A DNA stretch of 18,237 nucleotides from Richelia sp. UBA3308 (GTDB taxonomy: Bacteria > Cyanobacteriota > Cyanobacteriia > Cyanobacteriales > Nostocaceae). Position 1 is the stretch's first letter. Every line of letters begins with the position of its first letter. Where the stretch lies: assembly GCA_002361335.1 (NCBI GenBank), contig DESS01000300.1:1-18237 (forward strand), in the 5' to 3' direction. Both the position numbers and the translations under genes were made by a program. The notes below the pieces were generated by a model. The model made no database searches, was not told the origin of the DNA, and was given only the letters and a program-made list of their open reading frames with translations. Positions 1 through 7,115 of the stretch are shown here, piece by piece.

Positions 1-156
1 GAACGATTGCTTCTCGAACCAATACTATTGTATCATCAAAACGATTATCTACCTAGATTTAATCAGATTTAGCTGTAACAGCTAAACCGCTAAAAAAATA
101 TATAGATCGATTTTACTTAATATAAATTAAAGTTATGTTAACTATTGTAATAAATC

Positions 157-420
157 GTGAGTTCTAAACGACTACCGCAAACTACAGCCCACGTGAGGAT
201 TACTCGACAATCATGGCAAGACGGTTTAATCAAAGGTGAAGTAAAAGCAGGGGGATTTGAGTGGCAATTTCAATGGCATTTTCGTCAAGGAGAGTTGTTA
301 ATTACACCTTCTCAAGGTCGAGCTTTAATCAAAGAACCTTTGTGCCGCTTTTTAGAACAAAAAGACTATCAACTTGAACCGGGAGGAGATTACGTTTTTA
401 AGATTCGAGCTGATATTTAA
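157..420 (+). CDS. DUF3146 family small protein
   Basis: An 87-aa soluble protein with no signal peptide or membrane segment. The sequence, with an N-terminal RITRQSWQ stretch, a WQFQWHFR core and a C-terminal QLEPGGDYVFKIRA, matches what I recall of the cyanobacterial DUF3146 family, which has no assigned function and is normally about this length. The start is a GTG (initiating MSSKRLPQ); there is no ATG nearby in frame and no strong ribosome binding site, so the start rests on family-like length and N-terminus. It converges on the YqgF-like gene across a 181-bp gap. Family assignment is from memory of the sequence pattern, not a search. Confidence 0.8.
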   Translation: MSSKRLPQTTAHVRITRQSWQDGLIKGEVKAGGFEWQFQWHFRQGELLITPSQGRALIKEPLCRFLEQKDYQLEPGGDYVFKIRADI

Positions 421-601
421 ATTACTCCCGTCTCGCTCGGGGGGATTACCTATAAAACCCACCCTACTCCCTCCCTCTCTCACTCCGAAACTCAATCCTA
501 AACGGTAATATAACGGCCGGGAAGGGAGTAGTTAGGAGCGCCCCAGGAGGGAAAGTCAATGACTTCCGCGCAGCGGTACTAGCTCCCCGCATCTGAGATC
601 C
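421..601. other. GC-rich convergent intergenic stretch with inverted repeat
   Basis: This gap between two convergent genes is much richer in G and C than its surroundings. It contains a perfect 9-bp inverted repeat, CTACTCCCT at 464-472 and AGGGAGTAG at 523-531, and a small palindrome AAGTCA-A-TGACTT at 553-565. No open frame of interest and no T-run terminator was seen. It may be a dispersed repeat or a bidirectional stop region. I cannot assign it to a known RNA family. Confidence 0.4.
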
Positions 602-1036
602 CTACTCAGTCAGACGGTTAAGATATCTTTCAATGAGTAAGATGGCAACAATATCATCTATCGGACGTGGTGGTGTTCGCATTCCCTTGGGTAATAGTTT
701 GATTAATCCCTTGGGTGGATACATCAACCAATAGCGATCGCGTGCTTCCAAACTTGTATAACGTTCATCAACTAAAATAATATTTAAAGTGGGGGATAAT
801 TTTTCTTGTATTTGTTGTTTCCAAAGCTTTGCTGTGGTTTGGTCTCCCATTACTAACAAAGAAATTGGATAATTTTGATACAAATCCTCAATAGTGGCGA
901 TCGCGTCCTTTGCGGATACAACTTGGTGATACTGAAGTTGTCTATCAATTCCCATGACGGCCACACCACACTTATCTCGACCAGGATCGAAACCTAAAAT
1001 CACCGAGTCAGAAGGTGAAAATTTACGGGAAGTCAT
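602..1036 (-). CDS. YqgF/RuvX-like RNase H-fold nuclease
   Basis: A 144-aa protein of the RNase H-like YqgF/RuvX superfamily, whose members process the 5' end of pre-16S rRNA or are predicted Holliday-junction resolvases. Visible landmarks are the first acidic strand with LGFDPGRDKCGVAV (Asp17 candidate catalytic, residues 14-27), the second motif ILVDERYTSLEAR (Asp90/Glu91, residues 87-99), and the C-terminal PIDDIVAILLIERYL (Asp127/Asp128, residues 125-139). The length fits the family. It lies 100 bp downstream of the DUF3084 gene on the same strand, so they may be cotranscribed. The ATG start has no obvious Shine-Dalgarno sequence, which is common in cyanobacteria. This divergent cyanobacterial branch is distinct enough that I do not assign the ruvX symbol. 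Confidence 0.8.
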   Translation of the reverse strand: MTSRKFSPSDSVILGFDPGRDKCGVAVMGIDRQLQYHQVVSAKDAIATIEDLYQNYPISLLVMGDQTTAKLWKQQIQEKLSPTLNIILVDERYTSLEARDRYWLMYPPKGLIKLLPKGMRTPPRPIDDIVAILLIERYLNRLTE

Positions 1037-1136
1037 ATAAAATACAGTAAAATGATACTAATAATCAAAAAGCCGTTATTTTTTAGCAATCAGTTCGACA
1101 GCAGTATTTATTGAAGACGATTGCTGTATAATTATC

Positions 1137-2645
1137 TCACGTACTAAAAATTATTTGTCCATTTATAATTGCGACCAGTTTAACTTTTAACGGTCCGGCT
1201 CTGTAAGTATCTTTGGCAGCAATAGCTTTAATATCTAGCGATCGATTGTACCGCCGTAATTGAGCTACAAACCGAATAAAAGTACCGTCTATTTGAATAC
1301 TTTCTAAAATACCGGCATTACGGGCGCGAAATTGAGAGGCGGAAATTAATAATTCCAGTCGCTGTCTGAGTTGAATTGGTGACATGGCATTGGGATCTGC
1401 TGTAGTAGTTGCTAGCACCTCGCCTCTTTGAAACACAACTTGATTGGGGGCAGCGTCAGCAAAAAATTCGATGCGCTTTTCTCCCCTAACATAGTTACCT
1501 GCGGAAAAAATTCGCACCACATACTCTCTACCATCATCAATCTGCTTACTCAATTGCTCAATTTGCTTGGCAGTAGCGAACAGAATTGGTTTACCATCTG
1601 AAGAAGAATTGATTCCAGGTTCGCTTAATTGTTTGAGAGCCGAACGATTGGCTTCCTGTAATAATTTAATAACTGCTTGTTTGGCAGCTTTAGGTTTTTC
1701 GACGCTAATTACTGCTTCAGCAATGACTTGTCCCCTTACTAAAGCTAGTTTACCCAAACGTAAATCTCGATTGGATTGTCCTAACTTTGCGAGTTGCTGT
1801 TCTAAAGAAGCCTGCTGTCTTTCTAACTCCGAAAGACGGGCTTGCTTTTCGTTAATCACCTTCTGGCGTTGAGCAATCATTTTCTCACGTGCAGCGATTT
1901 CTGAATTACGCTGTTGAATTTGCTTATCAAGCTGAACAATTTTTTGATCCCGCTTTTCAATCGCTTCTTGACGTTTAGCTAATTCAGCATCGCGTTTATT
2001 AATTGCAGCTTCAGCTTGGGCTAGGGCTTTCTTGGCTTCTGCATATAATCGCTGTCTTTCTGCCTTGAGCTGATCGATTTCTTTGATTTTGGTGTCTCTT
2101 TCATCAATTATATTTTGCAACTCCTTAATAGCTTCTTTGTAGCGAGTCGCAACTTGATTTAATTTCCCAGTAGTAGCCTGCAATAAAGCTTGAGTGCGGG
2201 CTTGTTGCTTGATAGTTTGATTGAGTTGGGCTTGGGTTTGACGTTGCTTAATGTTTGCAGCTTGTAGGGAACGGTTAATTGCCTGCAATTCCTTTTGTGC
2301 TTGCGCTTGTTGCTCCCTGGCTTCCCCTAACTCGTTCTTAGTAATTTCTAAATTTTGGGCCGTACCTTGAAGCTGCTCTCGCTTCCGTCTCAAATCTCTT
2401 TGAATATCCTCAAGCTCAAACACTCCTTTACGCAATCCTTCATCAACCAAAAATAAACTCGCTAAAGTTGATGCCGAAATACCAATTCCGGTGATAATCG
2501 TCACCAAAACAGCAGTCTTTTTGGGACGCAGGTTGAACAGTGAGAGCCGTTTCTTGCCAACCCGCGTGCCAATGCGATCGCCCACGGTGGCAATTACGCC
2601 TCCCAAAATTAAGATTGCCGTTATTAGGATAAACGCGGTTGTCAT
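1137..2645 (-). CDS. DUF3084 membrane-anchored coiled-coil protein
   Basis: A 502-aa protein with a DUF3084-type layout. Two predicted transmembrane segments (about residues 3-21 and 43-66) flank a basic linker with GDRIGTRVGKKRLSLFNLRP. A long, Gln/Glu/Lys/Arg-rich coiled coil spans about residues 75-300 (for example KREQLQGTAQNLEITKNE and repeated AQA/EKRDQK heptads). A globular C-terminal domain covers about 300-502 with VRGQVIAEAVISVEK and YVVRIFSAGNYVRGEKRIEF. The family is widespread in cyanobacteria and its function is unknown. The coiled coil and two-helix hairpin suggest a structural or scaffolding role at a membrane, which is inference. It lies downstream of ntcA on the same strand but 400 bp away, so it probably has its own promoter. 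Start ATG has no clear Shine-Dalgarno. Confidence 0.85.
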   Translation of the reverse strand: MTTAFILITAILILGGVIATVGDRIGTRVGKKRLSLFNLRPKKTAVLVTIITGIGISASTLASLFLVDEGLRKGVFELEDIQRDLRRKREQLQGTAQNLEITKNELGEAREQQAQAQKELQAINRSLQAANIKQRQTQAQLNQTIKQQARTQALLQATTGKLNQVATRYKEAIKELQNIIDERDTKIKEIDQLKAERQRLYAEAKKALAQAEAAINKRDAELAKRQEAIEKRDQKIVQLDKQIQQRNSEIAAREKMIAQRQKVINEKQARLSELERQQASLEQQLAKLGQSNRDLRLGKLALVRGQVIAEAVISVEKPKAAKQAVIKLLQEANRSALKQLSEPGINSSSDGKPILFATAKQIEQLSKQIDDGREYVVRIFSAGNYVRGEKRIEFFADAAPNQVVFQRGEVLATTTADPNAMSPIQLRQRLELLISASQFRARNAGILESIQIDGTFIRFVAQLRRYNRSLDIKAIAAKDTYRAGPLKVKLVAIINGQIIFST

Positions 2646-2773
2646 ATAATAATTGTGCCGAATTCATCCTTCCACATACAGCCTACTACTTCTAATTATT
2701 GTGTGGGCAAAGGCAAATAAACCAAGAACTGAAAATACTTAATTTCCAGGTTTACCTCACTTTTATTGCCAAA

Positions 2774-2789
2774 AGTGTAATTTTACACT
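2774..2789. promoter_or_regulatory. Perfect palindrome upstream of the DUF3084 gene (possible operator)
   Basis: AGTGTAA-TT-TTACACT is a perfect 7-bp inverted repeat with a 2-bp centre. It lies about 130 bp upstream of the leftward DUF3084 start. The inner part fits the relaxed NtcA pattern GT-N10-AC (2775-2788) but not the stricter GTA-N8-TAC, so an NtcA role is only possible. Size and symmetry are typical of a dimeric regulator site. Function is inferred from position and symmetry alone. Confidence 0.4.
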
Positions 2790-2842
2790 AAAAAATCATA
2801 AATAGCTCGGGCAATTTTGGGAAAAATATAATTAAAAATTTT

Positions 2843-2886
2843 TCGAGGAATTGGTAGCAGCCTCGATTATCATTCATCTGCTACCA
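2843..2886. other. Two interleaved stems in the ntcA-DUF3084 gap (possible pseudoknot)
   Basis: Stem 1 pairs TCGAGG (2843-2848) with CCTCGA (2861-2866). Stem 2 pairs TGGTAGCAG (2852-2860) with CTGCTACCA (2878-2886). The left arm of stem 2 lies in the loop of stem 1, and the right arm of stem 1 lies in the loop of stem 2, which is the topology of an H-type pseudoknot. Read on the + strand the connecting loops are 3, 0 and 11 nt. On the minus strand, stem 2 could instead act as a weak hairpin in the ntcA 3' region. No gene covers 2646-3048; nothing else clear was seen there. Confidence 0.4.
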
Positions 2887-3048
2887 GGATAAAAGCATCT
2901 GTAATATTAACCGGATAATTTAGAACTGCCGGTACAGTAATTTCAGATGTGTTTTTTCAACAATCAAATCAACGAATATTTGCCGTACTAAGCCACTATT
3001 AATACCTCCTATTAACAAAATTTGACCTGCCCTCCCTATAGCGGCACT

Positions 3049-3720
3049 TTAAGTAAATTGACGACTTAAACTAACGGGCTTGTGTACAGTAATCTTCTTC
3101 TTGTGGATTGAAATCATCTTTTTTTCTCGTAAATCGCCTAATAATCTTGTAACAGTAACGCGAGTAGAACCAATTGCTTCAGCAATTGCTTGATGAGATA
3201 ACTTTAAATCGATTGTGATCCCATCAGCACAAGGCACTCCAAAATCTCGACACAGAATTAGTAAAAAACTTACTAATCTAGAACCCATATCTCGGTGAGC
3301 AAGAGTTTCAATCATCATCTCCGTCTGTAATATCCGCGAAGAAAGTCCTCGCAGCATCAACATTGATAATTCTGGATTTTCTTTGAGTGCTTGCTCTACT
3401 TGTTCAATTGGAGCCGAAAGTAATTCTACAGGCGTGAATGCTACTGCATGATAAAACCGATCCGATTTGTTTCCTGTCAGTAATGATAAAACTCCAAAAA
3501 CGCTATTTTCTCGCAGCAGAGCCACCGTTATTTCTTCTCCTGCCTCATACACCCTGGAGAGCTTCACGGCACCTTTGAGAAGAAAATAAACTCGTTCGGC
3601 TGGATCGCCCGGAAAAAATATAGTTTTATTACGTTCAAAGGTTTCTACAACTGGCGGAAAAGCTCCAGTTGCCATTTGACGAAACACATTTGCTAGGGCT
3701 TTATCTTGTGTCACAATCAT
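3049..3720 (-). CDS. ntcA: Global nitrogen regulator NtcA (CRP/FNR family)
   Basis: NtcA is the 2-oxoglutarate-responsive transcription factor that controls nitrogen assimilation and, in heterocyst formers, differentiation. The 223-aa product has a cyclic-nucleotide-binding-like beta roll (about 25-110, with NKTIFFPGDPAERVYFLLKG), a long dimerisation helix (about 117-150), and a winged helix-turn-helix at about 174-195 (LSHQAIAEAIGSTRVTVTRLL). It is close to identical to the Anabaena protein as I remember it. A longer frame begins at a TTG at 3738, but the ATG at 3720, directly after GGGGAAGGGAG on the coding strand, gives the standard MIVTQDKALANVF start. It is divergent from fabI and has an NtcA box upstream, indicating autoregulation. 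Confidence 0.98.
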   Translation of the reverse strand: MIVTQDKALANVFRQMATGAFPPVVETFERNKTIFFPGDPAERVYFLLKGAVKLSRVYEAGEEITVALLRENSVFGVLSLLTGNKSDRFYHAVAFTPVELLSAPIEQVEQALKENPELSMLMLRGLSSRILQTEMMIETLAHRDMGSRLVSFLLILCRDFGVPCADGITIDLKLSHQAIAEAIGSTRVTVTRLLGDLREKKMISIHKKKITVHKPVSLSRQFT

Positions 3721-3807
3721 CTCCCTTCCCCTACCCAATGCCGGAAATTTAAAACAGATTACCTAAGAATACACCTGAAAAATCAAGATTGCATTGTCAA
3801 CCTTTTT

Positions 3808-3821
3808 GTACTTTCCTATAC
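3808..3821. promoter_or_regulatory. NtcA binding site (GTA-N8-TAC) upstream of ntcA
   Basis: GTACTTTCCTATAC matches the NtcA consensus GTA-N8-TAC exactly. It lies 87 bp upstream of the ntcA start in the 371-bp gap between the divergent ntcA and fabI genes. A TTGACA hexamer follows on the ntcA-coding strand (3795-3800), 7 bp from the box. I do not see a well-spaced -10 (TA-N3-T) at the classical 22-bp distance, the nearest being TATTCT (3766-3771), so the promoter class is uncertain. Autoregulation of ntcA is established in Anabaena. The rest of the gap is AT-rich with no other clear signal. Confidence 0.65.
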
Positions 3822-4091
3822 TTAACCTCATCACCTCATTACTATTTGTTAATCATAATACATAATTTTTAGCTTTTATATCTACTATTTTTCAACAGTT
3901 ATTTATCTAGTTGATTATGTAAATAATTTTGATGAAGAAATATTGAAATTTTCATAAAAAAAACATTAATAAAACTACTAACCTTTTAATAACCTTGATT
4001 ACAACTTCGGATAAATCCTATTTAAAAGTAAGAGAAATCAGTCTAATATCTAGTATGCTCAACCATGGACTATTACTGAATAGGGAATTTT

Positions 4092-4868
4092 ATGCTGGAT
4101 CTGAGTGGAAAAAACGCCCTGGTTACAGGTATTGCTAATAACCGTTCTATCGCTTGGGGTATCGCCCAACAACTCCACAAAGCAGGAGCAAATATTGGTG
4201 TTACCTATTTGCCTGATGAGAAAGGAAAAATGGAGAAAAAAGTTGCGGAGTTGGTTGAACCCCTTTCTCCTAGCTTGTTTTTGCCTTGTAATGTCCAAGA
4301 TGATGAACAAGTAAAATCGACTTTTGATGCCATCAAGGAAAAATGGGATTCTATAGATATTTTGATCCATTGTCTTGCTTTCGCGAAAAAGGAAGACTTA
4401 ACCGGAGGTTTTAGCGAAACTTCTCGTGGGGGTTTTAATTTGGCTTTGGAAGTAAGCGCTTATTCTCTAGCCCAATTAGCCGGTGCAGCCAAGCCTTTAA
4501 TGAAGCAAGGAGGAAGCATCGTCACTCTGACTTATTTGGGTGGACCTCGTGCAATTCCCAATTACAATGTGATGGGAGTTGCTAAAGCAGCATTAGAATC
4601 TAGCGTGCGTTATCTCGCAGCAGAGCTTGGAGAGCAAAATATTCGCGTTAATGCTATTTCGGCTGGTCCTATTCGTACTTTGGCTTCCAGTGCGGTAGGT
4701 GGTATCCTAGATATGATTCATCATGTTGAGCAAATTGCTCCCCTTAAACGTACTGTTACCCAGCTAGAAGTTGGGAATGCAGCAGCTTTCCTTTGTAGCG
4801 ATTTAGCTAGTGGTATTACAGGTCAGGTTCTGTATGTTGATGCAGGATATGAAATTATGGGAATGTAA
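4092..4868 (+). CDS. fabI: Enoyl-[acyl-carrier-protein] reductase (NADH) FabI
   Basis: FabI catalyses the last step of each type II fatty-acid elongation cycle, reducing the trans-2-enoyl-ACP double bond with NADH in the cytoplasm. The 258-aa short-chain dehydrogenase fold has the FabI-specific nucleotide motif TGIANNRSIAWG (12-23), LIHCLAFA (91-98), and the active-site pair Tyr158 and Lys165 in NYNVMGVAKA, with Tyr148 also conserved. Length and sequence are standard, so it should be fully active. It is divergent from ntcA and followed, 224 bp downstream, by hisB on the same strand, a neighbourhood I recall from other Nostocales. The start ATG gives the expected MLDLSGKNALVTG; no strong ribosome binding site is present. 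Confidence 0.97.
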   Translation: MLDLSGKNALVTGIANNRSIAWGIAQQLHKAGANIGVTYLPDEKGKMEKKVAELVEPLSPSLFLPCNVQDDEQVKSTFDAIKEKWDSIDILIHCLAFAKKEDLTGGFSETSRGGFNLALEVSAYSLAQLAGAAKPLMKQGGSIVTLTYLGGPRAIPNYNVMGVAKAALESSVRYLAAELGEQNIRVNAISAGPIRTLASSAVGGILDMIHHVEQIAPLKRTVTQLEVGNAAAFLCSDLASGITGQVLYVDAGYEIMGM

Positions 4869-4919
4869 TTCTTAAATTTCCCGTTTTTTTAGATTATTTT
4901 TAGAATTTCACGAATTTTT

Positions 4920-4973
4920 AGCCCTCACCCTGGAAGGGTGGGGCTACTAAAACAAAGCCCACCAAGGTGGGCT
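4920..4973. repeat. Double-hairpin dispersed repeat after fabI
   Basis: The first hairpin is AGCCCTCACCCT-gga-AGGGTGGGGCT (4920-4945, one bulged base). The second is a perfect AGCCCACC-aa-GGTGGGCT (4956-4973). The unit from 4937 to 4973 recurs with few changes at 6977-7015 (shared GGTGGGGCTAC, AAACAAAGCCCACC, GGTGGGCT), so it is a dispersed palindromic repeat. Its position just after fabI means it could also act as a transcription stop or mRNA-stabilising structure. The remaining gap up to hisB is AT-rich without visible signals. Confidence 0.7.
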
Positions 4974-5092
4974 AAAAGTTAATAGGATGAGAGTTTTTTA
5001 GGTGGAATAAATTTGACTTATTCAATCCAAAATCTAAAATCAGTTTAAGCAAGGGATAATATATTCAAAGTTTTTTAATCAGTGCTGCTGCT

Positions 5093-5737
5093 ATGCGCTC
5101 AAGTGAACTTCCCGTAATATCTTCAAACCATAATAATACTAGTTTTAGTCCTCGCATTGCTACCGTTAGCCGTACTACCGGGGAAACGGATGTGCAAGTT
5201 ACCCTTAATTTAGATGGCACGGGTAATTGTAAGGCTGCAACTGGGATTCCATTTTTAGACCATATGCTCCATCAAATATCTTCCCATGGACTGATTGACT
5301 TGGAAGTCCTAGCAAAGGGAGATTGGGAAATTGATGACCACCACACCAACGAAGATGTAGGTATTACATTAGGACAAGCTTTGAAAAAAGCACTTGGCGA
5401 TCGCAAAGGAATTGTCCGTTTCGGTCATTTTGTCGCTCCTCTCGATGAAGCTTTGGTTCAAGTAGCTTTGGACTTTTCAGGAAGACCTCATTTAAGTTAT
5501 GGTTTACAAATTCCTACCCAGAGAGTGGGGAATTACGACACTCAATTAGTACGGGAATTTTTTGTGGCGATCGCAAATAATAGTCAAATGACGCTGCATA
5601 TTCGTCAACTTGATGGTATTAATTCTCATCACATCATTGAAGCGACATTCAAAGCTTTTGCTAGAGCAATGCGGATGGCAACAGAAATCGATCCTAGGCG
5701 TGCGAGTACTATACCTAGTTCTAAGGGAGTATTGTAA
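5093..5737 (+). CDS. hisB: Imidazoleglycerol-phosphate dehydratase HisB
   Basis: HisB converts imidazole glycerol phosphate to imidazole acetol phosphate in histidine biosynthesis, using a manganese centre. The 214-aa product is the monofunctional form. Its duplicated metal-binding architecture is visible: FLDHMLH at 54-60 and DDHHTNEDVGI at 81-91 in the first half, and DGINSHHIIEATFKAFARA at 174-192 in the second, with the His83-His84 and His179-His180 pairs and Glu183 as expected ligands or catalytic residues. The C-terminus IPSSKGVL is typical. The first about 20 residues are variable in the family and there is no Shine-Dalgarno, so the exact start is less certain. It lies downstream of fabI on the same strand. 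Confidence 0.97.
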   Translation: MRSSELPVISSNHNNTSFSPRIATVSRTTGETDVQVTLNLDGTGNCKAATGIPFLDHMLHQISSHGLIDLEVLAKGDWEIDDHHTNEDVGITLGQALKKALGDRKGIVRFGHFVAPLDEALVQVALDFSGRPHLSYGLQIPTQRVGNYDTQLVREFFVAIANNSQMTLHIRQLDGINSHHIIEATFKAFARAMRMATEIDPRRASTIPSSKGVL

Positions 5738-5762
5738 TTCGGGTTTGAAAGAACCTCACCCC

Positions 5763-5798
5763 GCCCTTTCGGGCACTCCTCTCCTTACTAAGGAGAGG
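5763..5798. terminator. Tandem hairpins after hisB (terminator or dispersed repeat)
   Basis: Two adjacent perfect stems follow the hisB stop by 25 bp: GCCC-tttc-GGGC (5763-5774) and CCTCTCCTTA-c-TAAGGAGAGG (5778-5798). The second is a nearly closed 21-bp palindrome. There is no T-run directly after, so it is not a textbook intrinsic terminator. The composition (CCCCGCCC...GGGGAAGGGGCG) resembles dispersed palindromes seen after many cyanobacterial genes. A role in ending or protecting the hisB transcript is inferred. Confidence 0.55.
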
Positions 5799-5881
5799 GG
5801 AAGGGGCGTAGTTTTGTGTATTCCATCCAAGTGAAAAGCGCTATAGTCATTTAACTTCCTTCTTCTTTCTTCCTTCGTGAA

Positions 5882-6721
5882 ATGCGGCGAGACTCAATTT
5901 TTTATAAAATTTTCCAACAATCTCCGAGCTTCCTATTTGAACTGGTAGCAAATCCTCCTGAAAATCCCGAGCGCTATAGTTTTGATTCTGTAGCGGTAAA
6001 GGAACCCAAGTTTGAAATTGATGGGGTATTTTTACCACCAGAAAGTGATGGTGCTGGGGTTGTATATTTCTGCGAGGTACAATTTCAAAAAGATCAGCGA
6101 CTTTACGAGCGGTTATTTGGAGAGTCATTTTTATATTTTTACTACAACCGCAATCGATTTAGCGATTGGCAAGCGGTGGTAATTTATCCATCCCGCAGTA
6201 CCGAACAAACTAATAGCTATCCTTATCGTGCTTTACTCAATAGCAATCAAGTAAACCGGGTTTATTTGAATGAATTAGGAAATATTCGTCAATTACCTTT
6301 AGGTTTAGCATTGATGGTATTAACAACTTTGTCAGAACAACAAGCACCAGAAGAAGCTAAGTATTTATTAACCAGAACTCGTCAAGAATTACCCCAAACA
6401 TCTAGTCGCGCCATAATGGAAATAATTACCACGATTATGGTCTATAAATTTGAGCAACTTACTCGAGTAGAGGTCGAAAAAATGTTAGATATTACTTTAC
6501 AACAAACAAGGGTTTATCAAGAAGCCAAAGAAGAAGGAGAAGAGGAAGCTACTTTGAGATTGGTGATGCGACTTTTAACCAAGCGCTTTGGAGAAATTTC
6601 TGAGGAAATACGCTCCTCTATTTCGGGTTTACCTTTAACTACTCTGGAAAATCTCAGTGAAGCACTTTTAGATTTTACAAGTTTGACCGATTTACAAGCT
6701 TGGTTAGAAGCACAAAATTAG
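5882..6721 (+). CDS. Rpn family nuclease-like protein (DUF2887 with DUF4351-like C-terminus)
   Basis: A 279-aa protein of the Rpn/PD-(D/E)XK superfamily, whose best studied members are recombination-promoting DNA endonucleases; cyanobacterial DUF2887 copies are abundant and functionally unassigned. It starts with the family-typical MRRDSIFYKIFQQSPSFLFEL. The likely active site is Asp47 in FEIDGVF with Glu65-x-Gln67 in YFCEVQFQ, a variant in which the usual Lys is replaced by Gln, as common in this family. The C-terminus (about 225-279, RLVMRLLTKRFGEI to LQAWLEAQ) looks like DUF4351. A strong terminator follows 26 bp after the stop. Start ATG has no Shine-Dalgarno. The family is often mobile or defence-associated, so this may mark the boundary of the accessory region. 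Confidence 0.88.
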   Translation: MRRDSIFYKIFQQSPSFLFELVANPPENPERYSFDSVAVKEPKFEIDGVFLPPESDGAGVVYFCEVQFQKDQRLYERLFGESFLYFYYNRNRFSDWQAVVIYPSRSTEQTNSYPYRALLNSNQVNRVYLNELGNIRQLPLGLALMVLTTLSEQQAPEEAKYLLTRTRQELPQTSSRAIMEIITTIMVYKFEQLTRVEVEKMLDITLQQTRVYQEAKEEGEEEATLRLVMRLLTKRFGEISEEIRSSISGLPLTTLENLSEALLDFTSLTDLQAWLEAQN

Positions 6722-6746
6722 AGAATTTTGGATTTTAAAAGAAAAG

Positions 6747-6777
6747 CCTCATTCTCATTATATGAGGTCTTTTTTTT
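6747..6777 (+). terminator. Rho-independent terminator after the Rpn-family gene
   Basis: The stem CCTCAT (6747-6752) pairs with ATGAGG (6762-6767) across a 9-nt loop and is followed closely by a run of eight T (6770-6777). It begins 26 bp after the stop codon. The stem is short and AT-containing, but the hairpin plus T-run is the classical arrangement. Confidence 0.7.
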
Positions 6778-6804
6778 ATGAGGATTTACAGAACAGTAAC
6801 AAAC

Positions 6805-6927
6805 AGGACTTACGCCATTGTCACAAGCAGAAGGTGGTGGGTGACACCACAAGTTTTATTATTACTTTGAAAATTGATCTAAGTGTCACACACCCTACAA
6901 GAAAAATGTGTCAGTTGCGTAAGTCCT
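6805..6927. mobile_element. MITE-like element with AGGACTTACGC terminal inverted repeats
   Basis: A 123-bp element bounded by AGGACTTACGC (6805-6815) and its exact complement GCGTAAGTCCT (6917-6927). The similarity continues inward imperfectly (GTCACA near 6820 against TGTGTC near 6908), giving about 20-bp terminal repeats. Inside, GGGTGACAC and GTGTCACACACCC form a second partial inverted repeat. It has no coding capacity; the open frame that crosses it runs through two different elements and is not credible as a gene. GGACTTACGC termini are familiar from cyanobacterial insertion sequences and their non-autonomous derivatives. No clear target duplication was seen. Confidence 0.65.
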
Positions 6928-6928
6928 T

Positions 6929-7047
6929 ATACCAATTCTGTATGAGGCTGCGCTTAATCGCTCTCACTCTGGCTATGGTGGGGCTACCCAAACAAAGCCC
7001 ACCGTTAGGTGGGCTGAATTCGGCGCATCTTTATAAAGAAATGGTAT
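6929..7047. mobile_element. Second MITE-like element carrying the hairpin repeat
   Basis: A 119-bp element whose ends are imperfect 25-bp inverted repeats (left end beginning ATACCAATTCTGTATGAGG, right end complementary to ATACCATTTCTTTATAAAG; 20 of 25 positions pair). It starts one base after the preceding element ends. If the true tips are TACC/GGTA, a 3-bp TTA flanks both sides (6927-6929 and 7047-7049) and could be a target duplication. The interior carries the hairpin unit 6977-7015, the same repeat found after fabI at 4937-4973. No protein is encoded. Confidence 0.6.
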
Positions 7048-7073
7048 TACTTATTACTTATTACTTATTACTT
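7046..7073. repeat. Four-copy heptanucleotide tandem repeat (ATTACTT)n
   Basis: Four exact head-to-tail copies of ATTACTT occupy 28 bp, starting at the right tip of the second MITE-like element. Short tandemly repeated repetitive (STRR) heptamers of this kind are characteristic of filamentous heterocystous cyanobacteria. Copy number is likely variable between strains. Confidence 0.85.
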
Positions 7074-7115
7074 AGTCGTCACAGATATGATAACTGTTTA
7101 ACCGGATATGATATT

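Noticed and set aside
421..601. rnpB, tmRNA or Yfr1-like RNA
   Set aside because: The GC-rich block lacks the conserved cores I would expect (for example the Yfr1 UCACUCCUCACACC box), so no RNA family is claimed.
1567..1872. 101-aa frame antisense to the DUF3084 gene
   Set aside because: It is a shadow of the coiled-coil and C-terminal coding sequence, with biased composition and no independent support.
2861..2900. Short minus-strand ORF (about 29 codons) starting near 2875
   Set aside because: No ribosome site and unremarkable composition; the underlying DNA is better explained by the stem structures.
3720..3738. TTG start that would lengthen NtcA by six residues
   Set aside because: The ATG at 3720 gives the conserved NtcA N-terminus and lies right after a purine-rich ribosome-site-like stretch.
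3771..3790. ACACCTGAAAAATCAAG near ntcA as another copy of the recurrent motif
   Set aside because: Only the first eight bases agree; the TATCCTATT half is absent.
4059..4370. 103-aa frame antisense to fabI
   Set aside because: It overlaps a fully conserved fabI and has no recognisable domain or start signal.
7046..7073. CRISPR array
   Set aside because: The units are contiguous 7-mers without spacers, which fits an STRR, not a CRISPR.
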